Shown: piece by piece, positions 8,077 through 17,825 of the stretch | Layout of the letters: every line of letters begins with the position of its first letter | How positions within the stretch are numbered: the first letter of the stretch is position 1 | Assembly (NCBI GenBank): GCA_945919295.1 | Contig: CAMEJC010000011.1 | Span: 1 to 32,011, forward strand | Direction: 5' to 3' | Length of the DNA stretch: 32,011 bases | Source: an uncultured Mycoplasmatota bacterium | GTDB lineage: Bacteria > Bacillota_I > Bacilli_A > RF39 > UBA660 | Position numbers and translations under genes: made by a program | The notes under the pieces: model-generated | The model's database searches: none | Told to the model about the DNA's origin: nothing | Seen by the model: only the letters and a program-made list of their open reading frames with translations

Positions 8077-9546
8077 ATGGAAAGAAGCGAACAGGAATTA
8101 GTTAGAATTGAAAAATTAGATAAAATTAGAGAGTTTTGTAATCCATATCCTGATAGATATGAGAGAACTCATAAACTTAATGAAGCAAGGATTCTTGAGG
8201 ATGGAACAGAAAATGTTAGAATATCAGGAAGAATTGTTTTTATGAGAAAAATGGGAAAACTTAGTTTTGTTAGAATTCGCGATATTGAAGGAGATATGCA
8301 ATTAGAAATTAAAATTGATATGGTTGGTGAAGAAAACTATGATTTCTTTAAAAAACTAATAGATACTGGTGATTTTATTGGTGCAGAAGGAGAAATATTT
8401 ACTACTCAGACAGGTGAAAAAACTTTGAGAGTTCACTCTTTTAAATTTTTAGGAAAAGCTCTTAGACCACTTCCTGAAAAATTTCATGGTCTTTCTGATA
8501 TTGAAATGAAGTATCGTCAAAGATATGTCGATCTTATTATGAATGAGGAATCAAGAAAAGTTTTCTTAGGTAGAAGTAGAATGTATGCATTTATTCATAG
8601 ATATTTAGGGGAGAATGGCTTTTTAGAGGTTGAAACACCAATTTTACAGAATGCTGTTTCTGGTGCTTCTGCGAAACCTTTTTATACACATCATAATGCT
8701 TTGGATATTGATTGTAATTTAAGAATAGCTCCAGAAACATATCTAAAGCAATGTATAGCTGGTGGTTATGATAGAGTGTATGAAGTTGCTAAATGTTTTA
8801 GAAATGAGGGCATGGATACTGAACATTTGCAGGAGTTTACTCAAGTTGAATGGTATGTTTCCTATTGGCATTTTGAAGATAATATTAAATTTTTTACTAA
8901 CTTTATTAAGAATATGCTAGATGAACTTGTTGGCAGTCAAGTTATTCAGTATCAGGGCAATATAATAGATTTTTCTAAATCCGAATGGAAGAGAATTGAT
9001 TATTGTAGTGAACTTGAAAAAGTACTTGGATTTAATGCTTTAGACATAGATGATCCCGCTCTATTAAAAGAAAAGATTGTTAAAAATGGATTGTTTAGTA
9101 GTAGTGAAATTGAAGAATATAAGTCTCTTGGTCAAATAATTGATTTTGTTTATAAGAAAAAAATAAGACAAGGTATTATTGAACCTACTATTATATATAA
9201 TTATCCTGCTGTGCTTAAACCTCTTGCTAGACGAAATGATAATGATGAAAAGAAAGTAGATGTATTTCAGATTGTTGTTTGTGGTACAGAGATTTGTAAT
9301 GCTTATTCAGAACTTGTCAATCCATTTATTCAAAGGGAAAATTTTGAAGAACAGTTAAGGGCTAAAGCTCAGGGTGATGATGAAACTATGGATATGGATG
9401 AAAGTTTCTTGCTTTCTATGGAACAAGGAATGCCTCCTATATCAGGACTTGGATTTGGAATAGATAGACTTTTGATGATTATATATGATCAACCTTCGAT
9501 TAGAGATGTAGTATTATTTCCACAGATGAAAAATAAAAACAATTAG
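8077..9546 (+). CDS. lysS: Lysyl-tRNA synthetase, class II
   Basis: OB-fold (VRISGRIVFMRKMGKLSFVRIRD), EVETPILQNAVSGASAKPFYTHHNALDIDCNLRIAPETYLKQ, FRNEGMDTEHLQEFTQVEWY, GLGFGIDRLLMI. Confidence 0.96.
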   Translation: MERSEQELVRIEKLDKIREFCNPYPDRYERTHKLNEARILEDGTENVRISGRIVFMRKMGKLSFVRIRDIEGDMQLEIKIDMVGEENYDFFKKLIDTGDFIGAEGEIFTTQTGEKTLRVHSFKFLGKALRPLPEKFHGLSDIEMKYRQRYVDLIMNEESRKVFLGRSRMYAFIHRYLGENGFLEVETPILQNAVSGASAKPFYTHHNALDIDCNLRIAPETYLKQCIAGGYDRVYEVAKCFRNEGMDTEHLQEFTQVEWYVSYWHFEDNIKFFTNFIKNMLDELVGSQVIQYQGNIIDFSKSEWKRIDYCSELEKVLGFNALDIDDPALLKEKIVKNGLFSSSEIEEYKSLGQIIDFVYKKKIRQGIIEPTIIYNYPAVLKPLARRNDNDEKKVDVFQIVVCGTEICNAYSELVNPFIQRENFEEQLRAKAQGDDETMDMDESFLLSMEQGMPPISGLGFGIDRLLMIIYDQPSIRDVVLFPQMKNKNN

Positions 9547-9576
9547 TTATTTTTTGATTTATAATGTTTAAAAATA

Positions 9577-9608
9577 AGGGAAAATATGGAGTTTTTCTCT
9601 TTTTTTTA
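9577..9608 (+). terminator. Rho-independent terminator of lysS
   Basis: AGGGAAAA (9577-9584) pairs with TTTTCTCT (9593-9600, one G-U), long T-run. Confidence 0.6.
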
Positions 9609-9636
9609 TTTACATTTAGTTCTTTTGTGATATAAT
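9609..9636 (+). promoter_or_regulatory. Predicted sigma-A promoter, extended -10
   Basis: TTTACA (9609-9614), 16-nt spacer ending TGA, TATAAT (9631-9636), just after the lysS terminator T-run. Confidence 0.7.
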
Positions 9637-9656
9637 TAAGTGTAGAGGAGGTTATT

Positions 9657-11111
9657 ATGAAAAAAAATAGTTTATTTAAAGTAATATTAATTGTTTTAGG
9701 CTTACTTGTGACAGTTGATGGTATACTTGCTATTCTTGGTTATTGGGTACCAGGACTTGAAGGTAAATATACAATGATACCTTTAGGGGATTTAATTATC
9801 AATTTTGTTCAGTCATTTTATTATTTCTTTGATACTATAGTATTTTTATTGGTACTTGGAGCTTTTTATGGTGTATTAAAAGAAGTTCCAGCCTATAAAA
9901 AATTAGTGGATAATATTGCACAGAAAGTTAAATCTCACAGTAAATTATTTGTATTTATTGTTACTGGATTGTTTGCTTTATTAACATCAGTAACTGGTCT
10001 TGTTAATACTTTATTAGTATTTGTACCTTTTGTTATATCAATAATCTTACTTTTAGGTTATGATAAATTAGTTGCTATTAGTTCTACTATTGTAGCTATG
10101 TTAGTTGGTCTCATGAGTGGTATATATGTTACATTTAGAGATCCTAATGGTTATTATGGATATGCTTCAACTACATTTGAAAAATTAGCAGGAATTTCTG
10201 ATTATGCCAATTTATGGCCAAAGTTAATATTATTGGTTTTAGGTACAACCTTACTTATTTTCTTTGTTAATAGATATATGAAAAATGTTCAAAATAAGAA
10301 GGTTAAGTATGAACTAAATGATAGTAATGAGGTGATTGTATCTGAGGTTAAAGGTGATTATAAAAATATTAAAACTTGGCCAATTATAGTTATGTTGTCA
10401 ATAATTTTAGTTATTTTAGTATTAGGATATTTACCTTGGAATACTTTATTTGGAATTGAGTGTTTTGACAAGTTTAATGAATGGTTGCTTGGAATAAAAA
10501 TAGGAGAATTTTCTGTTTTCTCTAATGTTGTTTCAAATAATTTATTTGCATTTGGTAATTGGGCTAGTTTAGGTACTTATATGTCAATTATTATAACTTT
10601 AATTATATTTACTTTATTAATTAAGCTAGTTTATAAGGTTAAATTTAGTGAAGTTATTGATAATTTTATGAATGGTGCTAAAAAAATGGTACCTATGGTA
10701 TTTTTAATAGTACTTACTTACGATATACTTGTTTGTGCTTATAATCATGGATTTATGTCTAATATAATTACATGGATTTCTGAGTCTAAACTAGGTATAA
10801 ATGTTGTTACTGCTAGTTTGATTACCACTCTTGGTACTTTATTACATAGTGATTTATACTATACTGTTGCTGGTGTATTTACACCTTTAATGGCTGCGGT
10901 AACTGATGAATCATTATTCGCTACATATGCTATGACATTCCAAAGTGTTTATGGATTGGTTTCAATTATTGCACCAACTAGTTTGTTAATAATTTTTGCT
11001 CTTAAATATTTTGATGTTCCATATTCTACTTGGATTAAATATATATGGCGATTTGTATTAATGTTGTTCCTATTAGTGATATTAATATTACTTGTTCTTT
11101 CATTAATATAA
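9657..11111 (+). CDS. YfcC-like multi-TM transporter
   Basis: About 12 hydrophobic segments and YfcC/C4-dicarboxylate carrier-like pattern; SD GAGGAGG. Confidence 0.6.
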   Translation: MKKNSLFKVILIVLGLLVTVDGILAILGYWVPGLEGKYTMIPLGDLIINFVQSFYYFFDTIVFLLVLGAFYGVLKEVPAYKKLVDNIAQKVKSHSKLFVFIVTGLFALLTSVTGLVNTLLVFVPFVISIILLLGYDKLVAISSTIVAMLVGLMSGIYVTFRDPNGYYGYASTTFEKLAGISDYANLWPKLILLVLGTTLLIFFVNRYMKNVQNKKVKYELNDSNEVIVSEVKGDYKNIKTWPIIVMLSIILVILVLGYLPWNTLFGIECFDKFNEWLLGIKIGEFSVFSNVVSNNLFAFGNWASLGTYMSIIITLIIFTLLIKLVYKVKFSEVIDNFMNGAKKMVPMVFLIVLTYDILVCAYNHGFMSNIITWISESKLGINVVTASLITTLGTLLHSDLYYTVAGVFTPLMAAVTDESLFATYAMTFQSVYGLVSIIAPTSLLIIFALKYFDVPYSTWIKYIWRFVLMLFLLVILILLVLSLI

Positions 11112-11127
11112 TTTAAAAGTTAATTTT

Positions 11128-11157
11128 AGATATCTGTTTTTGCAGATATCTTTTTTC
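11128..11157 (+). terminator. Strong rho-independent terminator
   Basis: AGATATCTG (11128-11136) TTTTTG CAGATATCT (11143-11151) T-run. Confidence 0.85.
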
Positions 11158-11241
11158 TTTTGAAAAAAGTCTATTATTCTTGTTTAAAAATTGTAAGATA
11201 AGTACATTATATTCATAGAATAGATTAGAAAGGGGAAAAAT

Positions 11242-13560
11242 ATGATAGGCAATTTTAATGAGGAAGCACAAACTATTTTGATGAATGCTAGGAAAGAAAT
11301 GAGTGATTTAGGACATCCGTATATTGGCACAGAACATTTATTATTATCTATTTTAAATAGTGATAGCAATATTTCTGATAGACTTAAAAGTTATGGACTT
11401 AATTATAATAATTTTAAAGATGAATTGTGCAGGATTGTCGGAACGACGGAAAAAAAAGCTGAGTTTTTTTTATATACTCCGTTACTACGTAAGGTTATTG
11501 AATCTTCGATTATGGATAGTAAAGAGAATAATGATGGTGAAGTTACTCCAGAGCATCTATTTTTTTCATTGCTTGAAGAAGGTGAAGGAATTGCAGTTAG
11601 GATAATTATTGGTATGGGTATCGATATTGAATCTATGTATGATGATTTTTCCTCCAGTTTAATAAGAAAGTGTAAAAAAAATAAGAAAAAAAAATTGATG
11701 ATATATGATTTGGGTGTTGATATTACTAGTGAAGCTCAAAATGGCAAACTAGATCCTGTTATTGGTAGGGAAAAAGAAGTTAGAAGAGTTATGCAAATAC
11801 TTTGCAGAAGAACAAAAAATAATCCTATTTTAATAGGGGAGGCTGGTGTTGGTAAAACTGCAATAGTAGAGGAATTATCAAGAATGATTGCTAATGAAGA
11901 TGTTCCTAATAATTTGATTGGTAAAAAAGTCATTTCTCTTGACATGGCTACGATGGTTGCTGGAACTAAGTATCGTGGAGAATTTGAAGAAAGGATGAAA
12001 AAAGTTATTAGAGAAATAGAAGATAATAATGATATTATTCTTTTTATTGATGAAATACATACATTAGTAGGAGCAGGTGGAGCTGAGGGCGCTATTGATG
12101 CTTCAAATATATTAAAGCCCGCTCTTGCTAGAGGAAAAATTAGATGTATCGGGGCTACTACAACAGAAGAATATAAAAAATTTATTGAAAAGGATTCAGC
12201 TCTAGAAAGAAGATTCCAAAAAGTTTTTGTTGAAGAACCTTCTATTGAAGAAACAAAAAATATTTTGATGAATTTAAAGCCAATATATGAGAAATATCAT
12301 AATGTTATTATTTCTAATGATATGGTTAATTCAATTATTAGTTTATCTGAAAAATATATATTTGATAGAAATAGACCTGATAAAGAAATTGATGTTTTAG
12401 ATGAGACTTGTTCAATGGTAAGTATGCGGGAATCTAAAGAATTTACTAAAGTTAAAAATATTAAAAAAGAAATACTTAAATTGGATCAAGAAAAGAATAA
12501 TTTTATTATTGATAATAATATTGATAAAGCTTATGATATTAGAAAGAGAGAAACTAAACTCATGTCAACTTTAAATGAGATTGAATTATTTAATAAAAAT
12601 GATAAAAATATAGTTCAATATGAAGACATTGTTAGGGTTATTAATAATAGAACTAATGTTCCAATACATGAACTTATTTCTAATAATTTAAATGGTATTT
12701 CTGAGATGAAAGATAAAATAAAAGAAAACATTATTGGGCAAGATAGTGTTATTGAAAGTCTAATTGATATTACTAAGAGGATTAAATTAGGATATAATGG
12801 TAGATGTTATTCAGCATTATTTATTGGTTCTTCTGGTGTTGGTAAAAGTAATCTTGCTAAAATTTATGCTAGTCTTTTGGTTGGTGAAAATAATTTTATT
12901 AAACTTGATATGAGTGAATATTCCGATAGTACTTCCGTTAATAAAATACTTGGTTCTTCTCCAGGATATATTGGTTATGATGATAATAAAAATATACTTG
13001 AAGAAGTTAGAAATAAACCAAATTGTGTAATATTGCTTGATGAAATTGATAAAGCTCATCCTTCGGTTATTAATTTGTTTTACCAAATATTAGAAGAAGG
13101 AAAAATTAAAAATTCAAAGGGTAATATTGTTAGATTTAATAATGCTGTGATATTGATGACATCTAATATTGGCTTTGAGAGAGCAAATATTGGTTTTAAT
13201 AAGCTTAATAATATAAATGTTATGAATAGTTTAAAAAATAGTTTTAGTATATCTTTTGTTAATAGAATTGATAACATTTTAGTTTTTAATAGATTAGAGG
13301 AAGCTGATATTAGAAAGATTATTAATATTAAATTAGAAAAAATTAAAGAAAAGTATAGCAGTATTGCTATTAACTATGCTGATGGATTAATTGATGAAAT
13401 TGTTAATAAATGTGATTTTTATGAATTTGGAGCAAGAAGACTTGATAAGATAATAGTTAAAAATGTTGAAAATGTTATTATTGATGCAATCATTAATAAT
13501 TGTAGTTCAGTAGATATAATATCATTAGAAAGAAAAGAAAAAAATATCACTAAAGCATAG
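11242..13560 (+). CDS. clpC: ClpC-type AAA+ unfoldase (two ATPase domains)
   Basis: Clp N domain ([33 protein letters not shown]), Walker A GEAGVGKT and [50 protein letters not shown]. Confidence 0.93.
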   Translation: MIGNFNEEAQTILMNARKEMSDLGHPYIGTEHLLLSILNSDSNISDRLKSYGLNYNNFKDELCRIVGTTEKKAEFFLYTPLLRKVIESSIMDSKENNDGEVTPEHLFFSLLEEGEGIAVRIIIGMGIDIESMYDDFSSSLIRKCKKNKKKKLMIYDLGVDITSEAQNGKLDPVIGREKEVRRVMQILCRRTKNNPILIGEAGVGKTAIVEELSRMIANEDVPNNLIGKKVISLDMATMVAGTKYRGEFEERMKKVIREIEDNNDIILFIDEIHTLVGAGGAEGAIDASNILKPALARGKIRCIGATTTEEYKKFIEKDSALERRFQKVFVEEPSIEETKNILMNLKPIYEKYHNVIISNDMVNSIISLSEKYIFDRNRPDKEIDVLDETCSMVSMRESKEFTKVKNIKKEILKLDQEKNNFIIDNNIDKAYDIRKRETKLMSTLNEIELFNKNDKNIVQYEDIVRVINNRTNVPIHELISNNLNGISEMKDKIKENIIGQDSVIESLIDITKRIKLGYNGRCYSALFIGSSGVGKSNLAKIYASLLVGENNFIKLDMSEYSDSTSVNKILGSSPGYIGYDDNKNILEEVRNKPNCVILLDEIDKAHPSVINLFYQILEEGKIKNSKGNIVRFNNAVILMTSNIGFERANIGFNKLNNINVMNSLKNSFSISFVNRIDNILVFNRLEEADIRKIINIKLEKIKEKYSSIAINYADGLIDEIVNKCDFYEFGARRLDKIIVKNVENVIIDAIINNCSSVDIISLERKEKNITKA

Positions 13561-13570
13561 TGATATTTTT
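13541..13570. terminator. Bidirectional terminator between convergent genes
   Basis: AAAATATCACTA (13541-13552) AAGCA TAGTGATATTTT (13558-13569); T-runs on both strands. Includes stop codons of clpC (+) and the 13569 gene (-). Confidence 0.8.
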
Positions 13571-14591
13571 ATGGTATTAAGCCCCAACCGGTTACAACAT
13601 ATCTTCCGCCTTGTTTTTTAGCTGCTGGTGGGGGATTGTTATATAATTTTCCATTTACAGTTAGTGATGACGATTGACCTCCATCTAAATTTGCTGCATT
13701 ATATGCTCCATATTTTAAAAGTATATCCACCATATCTTGAAGACTTGCTCCATTTATATAGTTTTCACCATCAACAACTAAGAAAAGCATTATTCCATCT
13801 TTTGTTTGTCCAATGGCTACTCTTGGTGCTTGTCCCCAGGGATCTCCTACTATTTCTAATGGTTTTCCATTTACTATTAAGAATGGACCAAAGACCATGC
13901 CGTCATATATTTTAGCATTAATAGCTTCAGTAGCAGTTGCATTTGACATTAATTTTAGTTTTCCATCTTGAGTAATACCAATAATGTTATCTCTAGCATC
14001 TTCATTTCCCCATGTTAATTCACCATTTTGAATTACTACTCCTATTGGAATATCGGAACCGTATCCGAAATCTTCAAATCCCCCTCCGTTTATACAAACA
14101 ATTCCTCCATATCTATCACACATAGTGGATATTCGTTCTCCTTTACCACCAATATTAAATTGTTTGGTAGATATTAATCTTACTTTTTCTGGCTCATAGA
14201 TAGCGACTAAATATCCTTTTGAAGTACCTATTTTTAAATTGATAATTTTATATAGTTCATTTCCATTTTCTCGAGTAAATAATTCTTCTTCATATTTATC
14301 TTTATATTTACTTTTTTCTTTGGTATTAATGACTATATCATCGGTATTTGCATCTTCATTTATTGATATAAAATAGTTATTGGACATTATTTTTTGAATG
14401 GTTTCTTCACTATAGAAAATATTTGCAAAATATTGATGATTCATTGTTTTCATAGCGGTATTTACATATAAATTACGAATTTTGTCCCATGGACCATACA
14501 TCATGAAGAAGCACCAAGCTACTATTAGATCCAAAATGATAAATAAAATTGTTGTTTTATATATTTTTTTCTTTTTTTTTCTATTAGTCAT
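13569..14591 (-). CDS. Phosphodiester glycosidase (NAGPA) domain protein, membrane-anchored
   Basis: N-terminal TM, then CINGGGFEDFGYGSDIPIGVVIQNG, YDGMVFGPFLIVNGKP, PRVAIGQTKDGIMLFLVVDG, NLDGGQSSSLTVNGKLYNNP typical of NAGPA (PF09992). Confidence 0.85.
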   Translation of the reverse strand: MTNRKKKKKIYKTTILFIILDLIVAWCFFMMYGPWDKIRNLYVNTAMKTMNHQYFANIFYSEETIQKIMSNNYFISINEDANTDDIVINTKEKSKYKDKYEEELFTRENGNELYKIINLKIGTSKGYLVAIYEPEKVRLISTKQFNIGGKGERISTMCDRYGGIVCINGGGFEDFGYGSDIPIGVVIQNGELTWGNEDARDNIIGITQDGKLKLMSNATATEAINAKIYDGMVFGPFLIVNGKPLEIVGDPWGQAPRVAIGQTKDGIMLFLVVDGENYINGASLQDMVDILLKYGAYNAANLDGGQSSSLTVNGKLYNNPPPAAKKQGGRYVVTGWGLIP

Positions 14592-15924
14592 TTGATACCT
14601 CCCATGGATTTTCTATACTTCCATTTCCATTAATGAGCAAATCTTTTTTTATTGATATGACTGGTATTATTTTTAGATTTGTTGTAGATACTTTTGTATA
14701 TATTTTGAAATCATTTTGGAAGACATAAACTAGACTACTATCATTTTCTATTCCTGTTGATAAGTAATAATTTGTATTAACAGGATTTAGAATAATATCT
14801 CCAATACTTAATACTGATACTTTTGTAGGAACAGTAGTACTAATTACTTTTGTATAGTCATAATTATTAGTGTTGTTGTAGATACCATTTGCATATTCTA
14901 CTTCATTAATTATATCTTTATAGCTGAGCGTTGGTAAGTATTTATTTTTTAAGTAGTATGCTAAAGTTCCTACTTTTCCATCATTGTGGTAATATCCATT
15001 ATTTGAATATTTATATTTTATTTCTTCATTGTTTAAGGTTAGATATGTATTTAATGATAGTTTTATATTATCTCCATCAATGCTGTATATTCTCCAAGTA
15101 TCATTTCCTAATTTTACATAACTTCCTAATAATCCTTGCTCTTCTTCAAATATATAAGGATTGTTTTCACTTCCATCACCACTTAATAGAGATAAAGTGT
15201 TTTTAATTGTTATAACTGGTTTTATTCCAATTATATCGGATCCATCAGAGATATTTACTTTTCCGTCGCTATCAACATACCAAATTTTATTTTCATTATT
15301 GCTATTGATTAAGTAAAAATATTCTTCATTGTTCATAAATCCTTTTTGACCACCGGTATTTATGTAGTCATTAATAGATGGTATTGTTATATAAATGTTA
15401 TTAGTATTTTTTTTGCATGTTATGTTTTTTGTGTCATTTACAGTATCATTGCATGTTTTAGTGTATGTTAAATATTTATTTGCATTATTTAGGTTGTTTT
15501 CTAATATTCCTGTATACTCTTTATTTTGATTATTTAACCATTTATTAATATTTGAATCTTCAAATTGTTTTTCTGTTCCTGTTGCTAATGATGTTATAGA
15601 GTTTTCTACAACAGCTGTTATTGTTTTATCACTATTTATTCTAATAATTCTAAATGTTATATTAGAATATTCTAGGTAATTATTTGGATTTTCGCCACTA
15701 AAGTAGTAGGCACCATTTATGTTGGTCAAATCATTGTTATTTTCTTTAATATTATCAGCAATTACTTTCTTTTCTTCAGTTTTATTATTAGCTAAATATA
15801 GTTTTATAAATCTACTTCCATAAAATATGCAACATGCCAATATAAAGGTAAAGCTTACTAGGTTGAATATTTTTTGAAAATTTATTTTTCTCTTTTTTCT
15901 TATTACTTTTACTTCTTTATTCAC
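14584..15924 (-). CDS. Membrane-anchored surface protein with two diverged copies of one module
   Basis: TM near N-terminus; internal repeat NNYLEYSNITFRIIRINSDKTI / GSYVKLGNDTWRIYSIDGDNI and KPVITIKNTLSLLSGDGSENNPYIF / IPVISIKKDLLINGNGSIENPWEV. Overlaps next gene by ATGACTAA. Confidence 0.7.
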   Translation of the reverse strand: MNKEVKVIRKKRKINFQKIFNLVSFTFILACCIFYGSRFIKLYLANNKTEEKKVIADNIKENNNDLTNINGAYYFSGENPNNYLEYSNITFRIIRINSDKTITAVVENSITSLATGTEKQFEDSNINKWLNNQNKEYTGILENNLNNANKYLTYTKTCNDTVNDTKNITCKKNTNNIYITIPSINDYINTGGQKGFMNNEEYFYLINSNNENKIWYVDSDGKVNISDGSDIIGIKPVITIKNTLSLLSGDGSENNPYIFEEEQGLLGSYVKLGNDTWRIYSIDGDNIKLSLNTYLTLNNEEIKYKYSNNGYYHNDGKVGTLAYYLKNKYLPTLSYKDIINEVEYANGIYNNTNNYDYTKVISTTVPTKVSVLSIGDIILNPVNTNYYLSTGIENDSSLVYVFQNDFKIYTKVSTTNLKIIPVISIKKDLLINGNGSIENPWEVSND

Positions 15925-15950
15925 TTCATCATCCCTCTTCTATCTTTTTT

Positions 15951-15979
15951 ATTATAACAAATGATTAGTCTTTTTACAA
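15951..15979 (-). promoter_or_regulatory. Predicted sigma-A promoter for the minus-strand pair
   Basis: Minus strand: TTGTAA, 17-nt spacer ending TGT, TATAAT. Confidence 0.65.
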
Positions 15980-16007
15980 GAGGTGAAAAAAAATCAGTGT
16001 AAATTAA

Positions 16008-16036
16008 TTTACTAAAATAGAAATAAATGTTATAAT
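16008..16036 (+). promoter_or_regulatory. Predicted sigma-A promoter for DUF951-AbgT
   Basis: TTTACT (16008-16013), 17-nt spacer ending TGT, TATAAT (16031-16036). Confidence 0.65.
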
Positions 16037-16055
16037 GAATTATGGATGTGATTAT

Positions 16056-16235
16056 GTGGAATATAATTTAAATGATATTGTTATTATGAAAAAGGTTCAT
16101 CCGTGTGGTTCTAATAACTTTGAAATTATTAGATTGGGAGCGGATATTAAAATAAAATGTACTAAATGTGGTAGAGTTATTATGCTTCCTAGAGTTGAAT
16201 TTAATAAAAAGATTAAAAAGGTGGTAAAAAAATGA
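16056..16235 (+). CDS. DUF951 (YyzM-like) small Cys-containing protein
   Basis: EYNLNDIVIMKKVHPCGSNNFEIIRLGADIKIKCTKCGRVIMLPR. GTG 16056 preferred over track ATG 16035, which overlaps the -10. Confidence 0.85.
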   Translation: MEYNLNDIVIMKKVHPCGSNNFEIIRLGADIKIKCTKCGRVIMLPRVEFNKKIKKVVKK

Positions 16236-17767
16236 AAAAGAAAAAAATTAGGATTCATCCTGCTTTGGTATTTTTAATTCTTACTTTGGTTATTATGATT
16301 ATTAGTAGTATAGGTAGTATTTTAAATTTAGAGGCTAGTTATTATGTTGTTAATGAAGCAACTGGTGATTTAACGACCCAGGTCGTTACGATTAATAATT
16401 TATTTAATAGAACTGGACTTCAATATCTTATTAGCAATATGATTAATAACTTTTTATCTTTTGCTCCTTTAGGTAATTTAATAGTCGGTCTTTTAGGAAT
16501 TGGTGTTGCTTATAAATCAGGTTTTTTAAATTCTTTGTTTAAAATGATAGGGGAAAAAGTTCCAAGAAAATTTTTAACTTTTATGGTTGTTTTCCTTGGT
16601 ATTATATTTTCGATGTTTTATGAGGTTGGATATGTTATTTTAATACCACTTGCAGCGATATTATTTATGAATTTAGGTAGACATCCATCAGCAGGTATTT
16701 GTGCGGCTTTTTCGGGTATTACTTTTGGATATGGTGCAAATGCTATTGTTAATAGACTTGATAGTGTCTTGCTTGATTATTCTAATAAGGCTACATCAAT
16801 ATTGGATTCGGTATATAACGTTAATCTATACGGAAATGTTATTTTTACTATCGTAAGTGCCTTTCTTCTTTCTTATGTGGGAATGATTGTTACGGAAAGA
16901 TTTATTATTCCAAAATTAGGTAAATATTATTTTGATGAAGAGGAGCCTTCACAAGATGGAGAAGTTAGTAAAAGAGAGAGAAAGGGTGTTATTATATCAT
17001 TACTTGCTACTTTTGTTGCTAGTTTGTTACTTATTTATTGTATAATTAAAGGTCTTCCTTTTTCAGGATTACTCTTGGATCTTAGTCAATCCCGTTATGT
17101 TGATATGTTATTTGGGGAAGGTTCTTATTTTTATCAAGGTTCTGTTATGATATTTTCATTTATGTTGATTTTTAGTTCTTTAATTTATGGTATTAGAGTT
17201 AAATCAATTGATGATAATAGGGATCTAGTAGATGGTATGAGTTATTATTTAAAGGATGTTGCTTCGCTTCTTGTACTTATCTTTTTTGCTGCACAATTTT
17301 GTTTAATATTTAAAGAGACTAATATAGGTATATTTATTGTGGCATCTTTGTCTGAATTATTAAATGGTATGCAATTGTCAGGTTTATCTTTAGTAGTTAT
17401 TACTTTTGTAATTGTTGCTATTTCAACTTTTTTTGTGCCGATGGCTTCAACTAAATGGGCAATGTTATCTCCTATTATTGTTCCGATGTTTATGCAGGCC
17501 TCAATGACTCCAGAGTTTGCAGAAGCAGTATTTAGAGCAGCTGATAGTAGTATGAAGGGAATTACTCCTTTATTTAGTTATTTTGTTATATTGATTGGTT
17601 ATTTACATATTTATAATAAACGTAAGAACGATGTTATAACTATTACTGATGCTATGAGTTTGATGATTCCTTATGCTATTGCCTTTACAATATTATGGCT
17701 TGTTATTATTTTGGCATTTTATATTATTGGTATTCCTATTGGTATTGGGACATGGGTAATGTTATAA
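16232..17767 (+). CDS. AbgT family transporter
   Basis: IHPALVFLILTLVIMIISSI, FAPLGNLIVGLLGIGVAYKSGFLNSL, FVPMASTKWAMLSPIIVPMFM; start overlaps DUF951 stop (ATGA). Confidence 0.85.
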   Translation: MKKKKIRIHPALVFLILTLVIMIISSIGSILNLEASYYVVNEATGDLTTQVVTINNLFNRTGLQYLISNMINNFLSFAPLGNLIVGLLGIGVAYKSGFLNSLFKMIGEKVPRKFLTFMVVFLGIIFSMFYEVGYVILIPLAAILFMNLGRHPSAGICAAFSGITFGYGANAIVNRLDSVLLDYSNKATSILDSVYNVNLYGNVIFTIVSAFLLSYVGMIVTERFIIPKLGKYYFDEEEPSQDGEVSKRERKGVIISLLATFVASLLLIYCIIKGLPFSGLLLDLSQSRYVDMLFGEGSYFYQGSVMIFSFMLIFSSLIYGIRVKSIDDNRDLVDGMSYYLKDVASLLVLIFFAAQFCLIFKETNIGIFIVASLSELLNGMQLSGLSLVVITFVIVAISTFFVPMASTKWAMLSPIIVPMFMQASMTPEFAEAVFRAADSSMKGITPLFSYFVILIGYLHIYNKRKNDVITITDAMSLMIPYAIAFTILWLVIILAFYIIGIPIGIGTWVML

Positions 17768-17788
17768 ATAAAAAAAATGAAAATTATT

Positions 17789-17825
17789 AAGATGTATCTG
17801 TTATTGATAAATACATCTTTTTTTG
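17789..17825 (+). terminator. Rho-independent terminator of the AbgT-like gene
   Basis: AAGATGTAT (17789-17797), 13-nt loop, ATACATCTT (17811-17819), T-run. Confidence 0.75.

Noticed and set aside
11160-11241. CtsR operator or CIRCE element upstream of clpC
   Set aside because: No GGTCAAA direct repeat and no TTAGCACTC-N9-GAGTGCTAA.
11360-11605. Alternative-frame + ORF inside clpC
   Set aside because: clpC frame is clearly coding here; no independent start signal.
13628-13915. + strand ORF antisense to the NAGPA gene
   Set aside because: The minus strand encodes the conserved NAGPA core here; His/Leu-rich translation looks like a shadow.
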